NCBI RefSeq assembly: GCF_015706575.1 | Contig: NW_024037059.1 | Span: 30,018,129-30,082,128, forward strand | Length of the DNA stretch: 64,000 bases | Origin: Patiria miniata | Lineage: Eukaryota > Echinodermata > Asteroidea > Valvatida > Asterinidae | Direction: 5' to 3' | Translations under genes and position numbers: made by a program | Shown here: one piece after another, positions 32,822-43,630 of the stretch | Layout: each line of letters opens with the position of its first letter | Numbering within the stretch: the first letter of the stretch is position 1 | Notes under the pieces: generated by a model | The model's input: the letters and a program-made list of their open reading frames with translations, nothing else | Databases searched by the model: none | What the model was told of the DNA's origin: nothing

Positions 32822-33833
32822 GTAAGTAGAATCTTGTTACACAAGACAACTCAAATTATGCTGATATATGGATTTGAGAAAGTGAACGCACAAACGTAAT
32901 TAAGCGTGAAGTATGAACCAGCCTCACCTCATGTTGGAAAGCTTCATTCCATTGGCGCTGTGGACCCCATGCATGATACTTTGAAGCTGTCCTGGGCGCA
33001 GACATTTTGAATTCATGTGCGTGTTTGTAGAACATAATAAAATCACACGGAATGGATTTCGAATAATGTACTCTATTAAAAGGCAAGGCGCAAGTACATT
33101 ACGCAAACAACGTAAGTGCGTTTTCTGTGAGTATGACGGTGAAAAATGTTACGGCAAATGTCATCTGCAGCGCCTATGCGTTTGAGTTTGCGTAGGTTTA
33201 CGCAGAGCAAAATGAAACGCTCATGTACTAATTGTGCTTTTTGGTTGTGGGCGTATCGGCTTCGATAACGCACTGGTATAGAATACAAATGCAGATATGC
33301 AAATAGCCATACTAAAGCCGTACTAAATTTCGAGTTTTCCTAGGTTTGTGCACAAAAAATGGATGCGCCCAACTGGGCACAATTTCATGGCTCTAATACC
33401 GTTAGCAAAAATCTGTGCTTACTATAGCAGAAAATTCCCTGCTGGCGGTAAGCGTATTTCACGGGTTAGCCAGGAATTTTGGCTTGTGCATATGCGTATG
33501 TCCTGTACTAGGATTCCGTGCTTATAGGGTTAGTGCAGAATTGTGCTAGCGTGGTGAGCACAAAATGATGATCGTAAGCGTGGAATTTTGTGGTAAGCAG
33601 AGCCATAAATTTAGTCCATGCAGGCTTCATGTGTACAGCGAGTTAGTGCTCTAGTAATTTATTATAGCTCTATGGTATAACCCAACTTCAATTATTCACG
33701 GAAAATGTTCATGATATTTTATACTTTTGAGCAGAAGCTTTTATTTGATTTTCTTTAGCATAATTGATTTTCTTTGGTATTTTTCGTTTTGCTTTTGAAT
33801 AATTTATTTTTCCTCACCCCATCAATTTAATAG
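32822..33833 (+). other. rGC gene B intron with MITE-related sequence
   Basis: About 32930-33400 contains, inverted and rearranged, sequence found inside the MITE at 9722-10219. A terminus of that family (CTAGTAATTTATTATAGCTC) ends at 33675. The stretch before the next exon has a T-rich tract and TAG acceptor. Confidence 0.55.
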
Positions 33834-33925
33834 CGCTCAAGATTCATGTGAGTCCTGAATGCAGACAGGTACTGGAGGAACTCGGGGGATACAATCTAGT
33901 AGAGAGAGGACTGGTTGCCATGAAG
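33834..33925 (+). CDS. rGC gene B, penultimate exon
   Basis: Reads ALKIHVSPECRQVLEELGGY then NLVERGLVAMK, the last helix and strands of the cyclase domain before the terminal GKGE exon. Acceptor AATTTAATAG, donor GTACGA. It ends in phase 0, matching the phase of the exons at 25070 and 56213. The matching last exon of this unit is 22 kb downstream at 56213, with TRIM4-6 between. Confidence 0.85.
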
Positions 33926-33970
33926 GTACGACATTTATTTTCTTTGCGTAGCTCCTTTTTTAGGGTTCTT

Positions 33971-34461
33971 TCGATTAGCTCACCCGGGTCGACCCAGGTT
34001 AGCCCCGTGCCGTTTGATTAGCTCTGACGTCATTCTCGGGGCTCACCCGGGTCAGCCACCACAGACCCTGCTCATGGAGCAGAGTCACTGGTGGAAATAC
34101 GTCACACGCATGCGCTGGTCAATTCCACAAAATGGACTAATATGGCGGTTGGACAGCGGAAAAGATCAAGTGGACCCAAAAATCAACTTTATGTGAAGCC
34201 TAAACATAATTATTTATTGATCTCATTGCGACTTTAGAGGCTGCAATTTCATCCTGGCATTTTTACTTATTTCGATTGATGGAAAAGCAGAAAATTTGAA
34301 AATAAGACTCAGTATGAAAAGGGCATTTTGTCAGTGGCAACGGCCACAGCTATGGTCGTCATGTGAGGCTCACGATGGCCTGCGTTTGAGCGATTCATTA
34401 GCACAGCTCTCTTGGCTAACCCGTCTGCCTTTACCCGACTTGATCCGGGTGAGCTACTCGA
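33971..34461. mobile_element. TIR element with AGCTCACCCGG ends
   Basis: The left terminus TCGATTAGCTCACCCGGGTC is inverted, with few changes, at the right end (GATCCGGGTGAGCTACTCGA). It starts 45 bp inside the intron. A partial copy is at 609-747. No coding capacity recognised. Confidence 0.65.
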
Positions 34462-34553
34462 ACACACTCCATATTTGAATGACAAACAAAAATTGTTTGA
34501 ATCCCCAAGCTTGAAGATATTATACAAGTATTGACTACTTTGGTTGGTGTGGT

Positions 34554-34653
34554 AAAACTAGCCTCCCGAGATGATCCATACAGCGTTCTTTATTCCCGAG
34601 GTGACACCCAGGGAAATAGAATGCACCATGGATCACCGAGGGAGGCTAGTTTT
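34554..34653. mobile_element. 100-bp foldback MITE, copy 4
   Basis: Same element as 832-931, inverted ends well kept. Confidence 0.8.
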
Positions 34654-35944
34654 ACTACGCTATGAGTTTAAAGCAGTCAAAATGTTTTATTACGCCCCAC
34701 CCACAGATACTACTTGTTTTTTGCAAGATAACTGAATAATTTACCAGAAATGTCATAAAAACGTTCTTCAGTTTCAATATAAAAGTAATTTGAAAATGTC
34801 CTTGTACTTTTCCAAACTACCCCTTCATGGAATGTTTTAACCTAACTTTGAAGCGCATGGGAACAAAACGTGCAACACGCAAAACCCATGTGCATCTGCA
34901 CACACTGCTCTTGCTAGGTTCGTTGCTAAGTGCATAGAACTTTGTCAGCCTTGAATAGTCTTTTTAGTCATTGAATTGTCATATTGGCTGTGTGTAACAG
35001 CAAAAAAAATGGCTCAGTAAGAAAAAAAACCCGGTTCAAATGATTAGGTTGCAATTGACTTAGAGAAACTGGGACAAAAAAGAAAAGGAATCAAGGAAAC
35101 AAAATAAACTTCTCCAAAGATTAATTTAGTCTCCGTTAACTAAAAATCCTTCACATGCAATATTTTTTTAAATTCTCATAAAAAAAAAAATTCTTAAATA
35201 CTTCAAAAGAAATACAAAAACACAAAAAGGAATTTGCTAAGGAGTAAAATAAGCAATTGAATAAAATTTTAGGAGAATAAGAGAAAAACTAAAGTTTCAA
35301 AAATGGATTGACAGAAAAAAAATGCAACTTGCGCGATGCCCCTGGCATGCTGTTTTAACAATTGTTTAAGTGACATCTGTCATGTAGGACCTTCATCCAA
35401 TTCAGATGTACATGTACATGTGTATGGTACCGAAAATATTGGGCCGTGAAGAAGTGTGAATAGGAACATGTACATATGTTTGCGTCAACTGAAACAACCA
35501 ACAGGTGGTCCAGATATTTCAAGTAAATCACAGACAAACGACTTGAAGAACAAGCGAAGAACTGCCTGACTAAAGCATTTTTGTAAAACGTGTGCTTACA
35601 GCATAAGAAGGAAATTAAATCAAACCATAAAGCATAGATAAAATATTCATTAGCTTATAAGTCAAAACTAAACCTTACATACAGAATTATCGTACAAGGA
35701 AAACGAATGTCCTTGAAAACCCACAATATCACCGTAAGTCCATGGAGAGAAGGCCGATATTTACGAGGTCTAATGAATCTAACCTATGTCAGTCAGTTTG
35801 TGTACATGCACAGGCAGTTAGTAAGAATCTGGGCTGCGCATAAATATCCATATTGCAAAAGATTTTTTTTACATCGGCCTCCTCTCCATGCACAGACCAC
35901 CTTGCATGTTTGGTTGAGATTAATGACTGAACTTTATACAGTTA
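34654..35944. other. A-rich cassette block and unassigned DNA
   Basis: To about 35300 this is the A-rich cassette block. 35300-35944 is unassigned; an 89-codon open frame at 35707 has no family features and is not called. Confidence 0.45.
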
Positions 35945-36510
35945 AAGGGAATATACATCATTTGCTTTTGCTGTAATTTTCAGAAATGGATGGAATTGGG
36001 GGGTTGGAAATATATAGCAAATATAGTTACACTGACTTTTTTAAGGTTTTGGGTTCGAAAATGCTATAAAAACCAAGAAAAACAATCATTTTCCTGTAGT
36101 CTGGTTCCCTGACTCCATATAAGAAGAAACAGAGCAGTTTACATACATTGGGGAATTGTAAGGTCAGGGAACCAGTCTAGCTAGCTCGTACCCGTTCATT
36201 GGTTTGTAATCGATTGCAAACAAGTGCGATTTGGGGCCAGTATTTGAAAAAAGCCAGTTTTTTTCCAACGCTGATCGGCCGATCAGCGTTGGAAATTGAT
36301 AAAAAAATAACACTTTTCTTGAAAATGACAGTATACCAGGTGCCATGATTTTACAGGATGCTTTACACTGTCATTCACTAACAGTCCAGCAAAGTATTTC
36401 AAAATGATTTGGTAGTTTTATTTTTTGATGTTTGCAAATGTTGTATTCAGCAAGGTATTTCAAAATGATTTGGTAGTTTTATTTTTTGATGTTTGCAAAT
36501 GTTGTATTTT
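35945..36510 (-). repeat. Inverted copy of rGC intron sequence 28455-28935
   Basis: Read in reverse complement it follows 28455-28935 in order, including the TAGTCTGGTTCCC element (36097-36179). It also has a local 54-bp direct duplication (about 36393-36447 and 36449-36506). It is either an inverted duplication of that intron or a second copy of an unrecognised element. Confidence 0.65.
36262..36295. repeat. Perfect 34-nt palindrome
   Basis: Centred on GATCGGCCGATC. The related segment at 28615-28635 has only one arm (CCAACGATGGTCGGC), so the palindrome arose or was lost after the copies separated. Confidence 0.65.
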
Positions 36511-37882
36511 CCCTTTAACTGGAAAAGTGTGTAATTTGCCTGCAATCAGGGACCCCCTATTGTCCTTCTTATGTTTGTACTTCAACTTTTTAGGAAGATA
36601 CCCCATATGTTTTATACACGAATCCAAATTGGGGACCTCTTTGGAATTGGGTACCACATTCATAATTGTCCTCTATTGTTCAACTGCTATTGAATGCAGA
36701 AACAAACTCGGACACACAGAAGGAATACGCGATTGCAATGTGAAAGCTTAATTTGGTTTAGATAGTAATATGGCAATAACTCATCATGGGAAAAACCAAC
36801 TTTGCTATTTTAATCTCACTGTACACAACCAGTATGGACATGTACACTGTACATAGTAGGCACTAAGCCAACGTCATGTACCAACAATACAAATGCTATT
36901 GATTCAAGTTTAGAGTTCAACGAGGCAGCCTGTCCACATTAACTACGGAAGCACAAAACGGACATTGCACAAATGGTTTGTGTGATTGGTCGTCAGCTTT
37001 GTGATCCAAGGAATTATACATGCAAAATGTACAAAGCTTTGAATTGAATATTTACATAGTCACGTGCCATTTGTGTTTCATATACAGTGTACTTTTACAA
37101 AATGAAGATGGCAAAATACGCTTCATTAAGATTTAAGACATTTTATATCACCTAACATAAAAGTTATGGACTTTTTATTATTATGGATAATATTACGTGG
37201 AGTGATGACCATAGTTTGTGACATTGCAGTAGTAAATATCAATTTTGTGAATTGAATGTTGAATGTTAAAAACTTACGGTCCCTTCAATCTTAAAATGGT
37301 TTGTAAGCAAAAACTGTTGTATGGTTCAAGAAACATTCAACGCTTTTTCTCTTTCTCCACTGGAGAGTACATCATAGGCCATTCAGGCCAACGCACATGC
37401 CAAAATGTGATGCGATCAACCTAAATAAGTCGTTTGTCGGGAATTTTTATTTGGAGATACAGGCCAAAATAGGGCCACTTCATCACATCACTTCATCACA
37501 TCTCTTGGTGTTCCGACTTCCACAATTTTGAACTAAAGATGGTATCAGCATGCGGTTTTCACATCAGTAATGCTGAGATTGTGCTCTTTTCAAATTCGTA
37601 ATAAAAAAAATTTGACCAGGGTCCACAAACGACTCATGTAGCTTGATCGCATCACAAATACATTGAGGGGAGTTAACTGAAACACACAAACGTTAGCAGT
37701 TAATTCAATTTCAAACAGGTTTTACAATCTGGGTAAATTTGATAATGTCAGGTGTAAATAGCAATGGTTCAACTATACAACAGGTAATGTTCTGCGGGGC
37801 CTTGTAAGACAACTCATTGGATGCAGGTTAGCCCTGGTTCAAGTACAGCGGTTAGTTTTTTGGAGGGCCATAATCAAGCAAA
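36511..37882 (-). repeat. TRIM4 3' flank
   Basis: To about 36720 unassigned; from there cassette 3' flank with the direct repeat at 36900-36975 and a MITE at 37407-37655. Confidence 0.6.
37407..37655. mobile_element. MITE with GTGATGCGATCAA ends and a 4-bp duplication
   Basis: Inverted ends of about 28 nt (GTGATGCGATCAA ... TTGATCGCATCAC). AAAT is present on both sides (37403-37406, 37656-37659). Other cassettes show the uninterrupted site (CAAAATGCATTGAGGG). Confidence 0.8.
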
Positions 37883-39799
37883 TCACATCCGCTCAAAGAT
37901 CTTAACGGAGTGTAGGTCAGCGACAACTACATCGCCAGTGGGGGTGAACGCCATTCCTAACGGATTGTACATCCCTTGAGCTACTGTTGCTACGAATGCA
38001 CCATTTGAATCGTAACGTTGCACTGCAGAGCTTCCCCTATTGCCAGGATGAACAACAACATAGATGGTCTCATCATCATCGCACAGGACACTACCTGGCT
38101 TAGCAGCTTTGCCATTCACGAATGTCTTGACACTGAACATCTCTTTACCTTTAAAGTCAACGCACAGCAAACTTTGGCCCTCAAAGTTTGTGAAGACTAA
38201 ACAGCCAAAATTGCTTATTGCCAAGTTATAGTTAAGCATGTTATTCGAGATGCTTGAAATCAATGATCCGTCCAGGCTGAGGACACTGATGACCTTTCTC
38301 CCCTTGTCAGCGACTGCTACTCGTTGACTGTCCACAGCAACAGCAGTGAGGTAACTCTCTGATTGCCCATCGGCATCGTCAACCGAAGGTGTAAACTCGC
38401 GAACAAAGTGGAGCTCAGTGTCAAAAACCTTCACTTTCTTTTGGTCCGTGACGAAAAGCAGATCATCCTGGGTCACTGCAACACCCAAAGGAGCTTCCAA
38501 CTGATGCCTAACATCGGCAAGCGATGTTTTATACCTCCCAGTTGAGCTAAACAACGATAATCGTTTCAAATATTTGTCAGTTACTACAATGTCCCCGTTT
38601 CTGAAACATGCAACAGCCGTGGCGTATTGAAATTCCTCGTCACCGGTACCTTCTTTGCTGAACTCTTCCTTTAACTGCCATTTTTCGCTGACACAGACCT
38701 CCCCAAGCTCTGCATCACTCACAACATCTTGACATTTGACACCAATGAATGACGGACCATGATTCACCGGTTCACACTTGAGCTCCTTCTGGAATTCCAA
38801 GTTGTGCATCACCTTCGGCTTGAGCTCCAAAAGCTCGAAATCATCGGCTTGTCTCATCAAGTCATTTACTGCCGCGATGGTCTGATCTGCGCGTTCTATC
38901 TGGTCACGGTTGTGCATGAGCGCCTTTTCGTACTCACTGTCTCTCTCCTGACCGATTTCGTTGACCTTGTCGGTGAGAAGCTTTGCTTTGTTTCTGATTT
39001 TAGTGATCTCTGCCTCCGCTTTTGCATCAATATCACTATGAGCCTGAGCCAGTTTCTTTTGCAATCTATTTCGTGCATGTTCGATTGACTTTTCTGTAGA
39101 TTTGAAGTGCTGCCTGCTCTTCTCGAACTTCTGCAGTATGTTATCGACCTCACTGCGGAAGGACCTGATCAGGTCATCAATCTTTAGCAAATTGTGCTCT
39201 GCCGACCGATGATCTAATGCGACACACATTGAGCAGATTAAGGTATCGCAGGTGTCACAGTAGAAACACAGAGGATGGTCAGTGTGGATCGTACACATTC
39301 GGGTGATGGGTTTGCCATGTTCTGCTGGAGGGGTCTTAGATGTGTGCCAATCTCCCAATGAAATGATTTGATGGTCTTTGGTGGACTTGAACCTCCCATG
39401 GGCTTTCTGGCATTCCTGACAGAGGTTATCACTACAATCAAGACACCTCCAATTGGCCTCCTTTTCCTCTCCACAGTCACATGTGGCAGTAGGTGTCGAT
39501 GCTTCTCCTAATACCGCCTCCTGTTGTTTGACCTCATCGACAAGTGAACTAAGGAAGAAAGACGAAGCTAGACTCTGCAATCCTCCATCGGGAACTTGTG
39601 TCTCTCTCCTGCAGATTGGACATGTTATCTTCTCTGCCTCTGGCCTCTGTTTGCTCATCATCTCTTCCAGACACTTCAGGCAAAAGCTGTGCAGACAGTC
39701 CAGCATCTTGGGATCCTTGAAAAGACAGCAACAGATCGGACATTCCAGATGTTCCTGGCTGATCTTGTCCAGGACAGTTTTGTCTGCAGCCTCCGCCAT
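37883..39799 (-). CDS. TRIM4: intact TRIM-NHL protein (RING E3 ligase type)
   Basis: An uninterrupted 638-codon intronless gene. C3HC4 RING at residues 20-63 (C20, C23, C35, H37, C40, C43, C60, C63); B-box1 at 107-143; B-box2 at 169-202 (C169, H172, C181, C184, C189, C192, H197, H202); coiled coil about 205-340; six-bladed NHL propeller about 366-638. No filamin domain lies between coil and propeller, unlike TRIM2/3/71. RING proteins of this family transfer ubiquitin, dimerise through the coil and use the propeller to bind protein or RNA; the target here is unknown. The start is the first ATG, in good context (A at -3, G at +4), and is shared by all paralogues. A hAT-like element lies 80 bp upstream. 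Nested antisense in the rGC gene B intron. Confidence 0.93.
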   Translation of the reverse strand: MAEAADKTVLDKISQEHLECPICCCLFKDPKMLDCLHSFCLKCLEEMMSKQRPEAEKITCPICRRETQVPDGGLQSLASSFFLSSLVDEVKQQEAVLGEASTPTATCDCGEEKEANWRCLDCSDNLCQECQKAHGRFKSTKDHQIISLGDWHTSKTPPAEHGKPITRMCTIHTDHPLCFYCDTCDTLICSMCVALDHRSAEHNLLKIDDLIRSFRSEVDNILQKFEKSRQHFKSTEKSIEHARNRLQKKLAQAHSDIDAKAEAEITKIRNKAKLLTDKVNEIGQERDSEYEKALMHNRDQIERADQTIAAVNDLMRQADDFELLELKPKVMHNLEFQKELKCEPVNHGPSFIGVKCQDVVSDAELGEVCVSEKWQLKEEFSKEGTGDEEFQYATAVACFRNGDIVVTDKYLKRLSLFSSTGRYKTSLADVRHQLEAPLGVAVTQDDLLFVTDQKKVKVFDTELHFVREFTPSVDDADGQSESYLTAVAVDSQRVAVADKGRKVISVLSLDGSLISSISNNMLNYNLAISNFGCLVFTNFEGQSLLCVDFKGKEMFSVKTFVNGKAAKPGSVLCDDDETIYVVVHPGNRGSSAVQRYDSNGAFVATVAQGMYNPLGMAFTPTGDVVVADLHSVKIFERM

Positions 39800-39880
39800 A
39801 TTTCAGATGTGACCTAATCAAAACAGAACAAACACGTGTCTGAAAAAGTTCAAAATTATAACAAACAGGTGATTGCCCCC

Positions 39881-40340
39881 TAGGGCTGTGCATCGGAGCC
39901 GGGTACCCGAGTACCCGACCGTTAATGTCAGGAATCGGTTCCAGATTATGCAGTCGAGTACCCGTAACCAACTTTGCAAATTACTTGGTAACTTCTCAGT
40001 CAAAGAAAAAGAATTGTTTCGAATGTGAGTGGGAAAATTTTAAAATGAAAAACAGGATACATTGCATTCAAATCCAATTTCACATTTTATGATACTTGCG
40101 AAAGTTGCAGTTTTCACCACATAGCTAAAGAGCTCACTGTATACACCCTATCTAGCCTATAATTGCCGCACCGATGTGGTAGTACTATCATGCGGACCTT
40201 TATGGACAATCTGAATTTCTTTAACGGGTACCAGGTACCCATATTTTTTTCAATAGGGTACCCGTATTTTTTTCAATAGGGTACCCATATTTTTTCAATA
40301 GGGTACCTAGTTTCTGTACTAACCAAGTGCACACCCCTAT
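39881..40340. mobile_element. hAT-like GGTACCC element upstream of TRIM4
   Basis: Ends TAGGGCTGTGCA and TGCACACCCCTA; interior has an expanded run of GGTACCCATATTTTTTCAAT units. Same position relative to the gene as in the other cassettes. Confidence 0.7.
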
Positions 40341-40397
40341 ATGCCCCAACCCATCTCTTTTACGGCAAACCAGCCTGGGATACGTACATTTGTATTT

Positions 40398-41231
40398 GGG
40401 TTATTCTATAAATTGGGGTCCAAAATGGGACATTGCAGTAAAAGGGCTCAAAAACTTGAAGTTATTTTAATTATGGTCAATCTTGTTTTTCATAATATGA
40501 GATGTATTTACTTCCATCAGGATGGTAAAGTGCAAACCTTTTCAGCAGAAAGGAGATCCTTAACAACTTAATGTCATCTGGAATATTAAAAACACTGGGC
40601 TTTACACGTAACTGGGACACGACAGGACACCATGTTACGTGTGAAATTATTTCAACATTACAAATGGTTATATATTTTTGGTTTCTTAGCATTGCTGTCT
40701 TGTTTTTTCTTTAGCGTTTTATTTAATGGACAGAATTAGTAAAATACCAAGGAAAAGTAAACAATGTAACCATGCAAGACACTTCACACAGCAGAATTGG
40801 TTCACACGTAACAGGGACACCAGGGGACACCAAATGTTACATGTGAAACCATAATATTGGGGAGCACCATATCACATCTTCACACATTTATTTCTTTAAA
40901 AATGGTATCTCATGTTGAAATTGAGTTAGTACTATCCATCATTTTGACCTAAAAAATGGCATAGTTTACCTTTTAAGGAGGCAAAAATGTAAATTTGTAG
41001 CATTATTTTTGTCCCACTGTTAAGCCAAAAATTTGAGAATTTTCGGCTTTATTTTTTAATCAAAACAGGAACTAAATGGGATCAAGATAACAAATTTGTA
41101 GGTTTTATCAATGCAACTTTTATTGGAGTTTGTTACACATAAAGTATCATTAACTTTAATACATTTCCTATTTAGTTATAAAACAAAAAAGAAAAATTTT
41201 CCTATTGGACCCCTAATTTATAGAATGACCC
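40398..41231. mobile_element. 834-bp TIR element with ATTT duplication
   Basis: Ends GGGTTATTCTATAAATTGGG and the inverse of GGGTCATTCTATAAATTAGG. ATTT flanks both sides (40394-40397, 41232-41235). The empty site GTATTTACACTGA is seen at 17507 and 48130. The interior carries two copies of a motif like ACACGTAACTGGGACAC (about 40606 and 40803). No long frame. Confidence 0.8.
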
Positions 41232-41600
41232 ATTTACACTGATTAATTGACTGCATGCTAACTCATTGGGAGTTACAAATTAACAGCGGCCGTTTACTGT
41301 TCTTCAATACTCAGATATATGGCCGATAACTTTATGCAGAAATAATAACATGGGAGTAGGCCTTAATGTAAAAGGACCAATGATACAGACTCAGATTTCA
41401 GACAGCAATTCAGAAAAGAGAATTCTATATTTTTCAGAAGTATCATGTTTATAACAAACATACCTACACGCATCACATGCACTGAAATGCTAAACATTCT
41501 GCAAATCTCATGCATAATTTTCCTGGTAGGCCTATAGGCTACATTTGACATGTTCAAAAACAAAGCAAAACACATGAAAAGAAAAGCTTCATGTAAAATC

Positions 41601-42093
41601 CAGTGTTGTAGTCGAGTACATTTTTCCGAGTATCGAGTACTGTCCAGTACTTAGGTTACCGAGTACGAGTACTTGTACTTCAGAGTACAAGGACAGGGCT
41701 TCGAGTACGAGTACTTGTACTTCCGAGTACGAGTTCGAGTATGAGCTTAACTTGTACTTCCGAGTACGAGTACTTCTTTTTCCAATATGGCCATACGACG
41801 AATGGTTTAATGTGTGTATAATTGGACAGGCCCAGTCAGACTGATAAAATAAGGCCGTAGTAAGTCAAGCTATATACCATTTTTTTCGAGTACTGCTATT
41901 TGAGTATGAGTACTTTGATCACCGAGTACAATTTTGACATATTGAGTATGAGTACTTTGCTACCCGAGTACGAGAACCGTCATTTTAAGAACGAGTACTT
42001 TGGTATTCGAGTACAAGTACTAGTACCAGCACCCTAAAAAAAGTACTCAAGTAGTACTTGAGTACGAGTACCAAGTACAAGTACTTAACATTG
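41601..42093. mobile_element. hAT-like MITE with GAGTAC minisatellite and exact 8-bp duplication
   Basis: Begins CAGTGTTGTAGTCGAG and ends AAGTACTTAACATTG. GTAAAATC is exactly duplicated (41593-41600, 42094-42101). The empty site is seen in paralogous cassettes at about 18501 (GTAAAATCTAGCC) and 48498 (TTAAAATCCAGCC). Interior is GAGTACGAGTACTTGTACTT-like. Confidence 0.85.
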
Positions 42094-43039
42094 GTAAAAT
42101 CCAGCCAAAATGCTGTATGTAATGAACTCACCTACTTCAACTGGATCAACAGTTAGCCAAAGTTTTCCACCACAAACGTGATACTTCCACCAAATGTTAA
42201 AAAATAGTATGGCAAAACTACCATCAACTTGTAAGTTGTAAGCCTTAGGCTTACGTGTACATGTCAGGCCTTCTTGGTCATGCTATGAATGGTGAAACAA
42301 TAGCTTCACTCCTTTACTCAAAACTGGAAAAACCAGTTGCTATTTTTGTCACACAAGTACCATAAAAATAGCAACACTATGATAATGATCTTTATTCAAG
42401 TTCAATATAGGCCTATAAAGTTTACAGTTCAGACAGGCAAACTACCTCTGTCTACGGAAGCACAAAACGGACATTGCACAAATATCACCGCTGCATGTGT
42501 TTTTATATTACTCCTTATTCATGTATACATGTATTGATGCTAAGATGCCTACAAATACGATTTTATACTTTGAAAGATATAAAAATGGAAAAAGGAGGGT
42601 TAAAAATAAGAACTGAAAACGAGAATATATTAAAGTATCTACGATATAAAGTTAAAAATCTGGAAAATATACCCCACGTACGTTTTACACATGCGCACTA
42701 TTGAAGTGACCGTTACCGGCTGTCGTAGAAAAAAATAGCACATGGTTGGGGTAATTAAGGTGGCTTGGCTTTTTGTTAAATCTTGGACATAACACAAGAA
42801 TAGCCCATTATTTTAAGAACATCAGAGTCAAGCCACAAATGATCGAGACCCAAGTACGGTCATTACAACAAAAATAAAACTAGAAAAGCAACCTTTAGTA
42901 TAAAACCTGGTCAGACTGCCTGTGAAATTATTCTTACTGGAACTGTCATTTTGAACAAAACAATAAGAGGCGGCTATTTCCAAAGATACGTCAAGTGTCA
43001 CATTTTTTTGGAAATTTTCGTTAGTAGTTGGTTTGTAAT

Positions 43040-43194
43040 GGGAGACTTTTGCGACGTTGGTGGCAGCCAACACACCCATCCTTTTTCCATATTGTTCACG
43101 TCATATTGAGCATGCGCGCTTTAGATTTAACATGTTGTAAACTATTGAAAAGAACCGGTATGTTTGCTGCCACCAACGTCTCAAAAGTCGCCCA
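43040..43194. mobile_element. 155-bp MITE with about 37-bp inverted ends
   Basis: GGGAGACTTTTGCGACGTTG and onward is inverted at the right end (GGGCGACTTTTGAGACGTTG read in reverse complement). The empty site TTTGTAATTGGGC occurs in other cassettes. Target duplication is unclear, perhaps AT. Confidence 0.75.
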
Positions 43195-43533
43195 TTGGGC
43201 AAATCTGTGAATGGGTGCGCGCAAGCATTGACACTACACATATGCGTGCGCATTTACTATCACTCATCGGTTCAGTGCGTGACATTGCATAACTGCAATC
43301 AGCTGAATGAGAACGTATCTCGGATGCTGATTTTGGGCGCAATTCAAAATATGACTCGGCAACTTTTGAATTGAAATTGAGATCCTAAAAAAAAAAAAAT
43401 TGTTTCCTCTGAATAAACAGCATTCACAGAGCTAAATCTTCATCAGGTTAGTTGTTAAGCACTCATCTTAAGATTTTGAGTACTTTTGTTGCTTCAAATG
43501 GGAAAAAATGCTCAAACGACTGGTTGGTGTGGT

Positions 43534-43630
43534 AAAACTAGCCTCCTGAGATGTTCCATGCAGCGTTCTTTATTCCCGAGGTGACACCCAGGGAATTGAA
43601 TGCTCCATGGATCACCGAGGGAGGCTAGTT
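43534..43630. mobile_element. 100-bp foldback MITE, copy 5
   Basis: Same element as 832-931; right end slightly shortened. Confidence 0.75.

Larger units (their letters stand above)
41232..43533 (-). repeat. TRIM4 5' flank and decayed TTAA-type element
   Basis: Cassette DNA with the direct repeat at 42415-42485 and insertions at 41601-42093 and 43040-43194. The outer part (about 42800-43525) is the decayed TTAA-type element. No gene. Confidence 0.6.
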
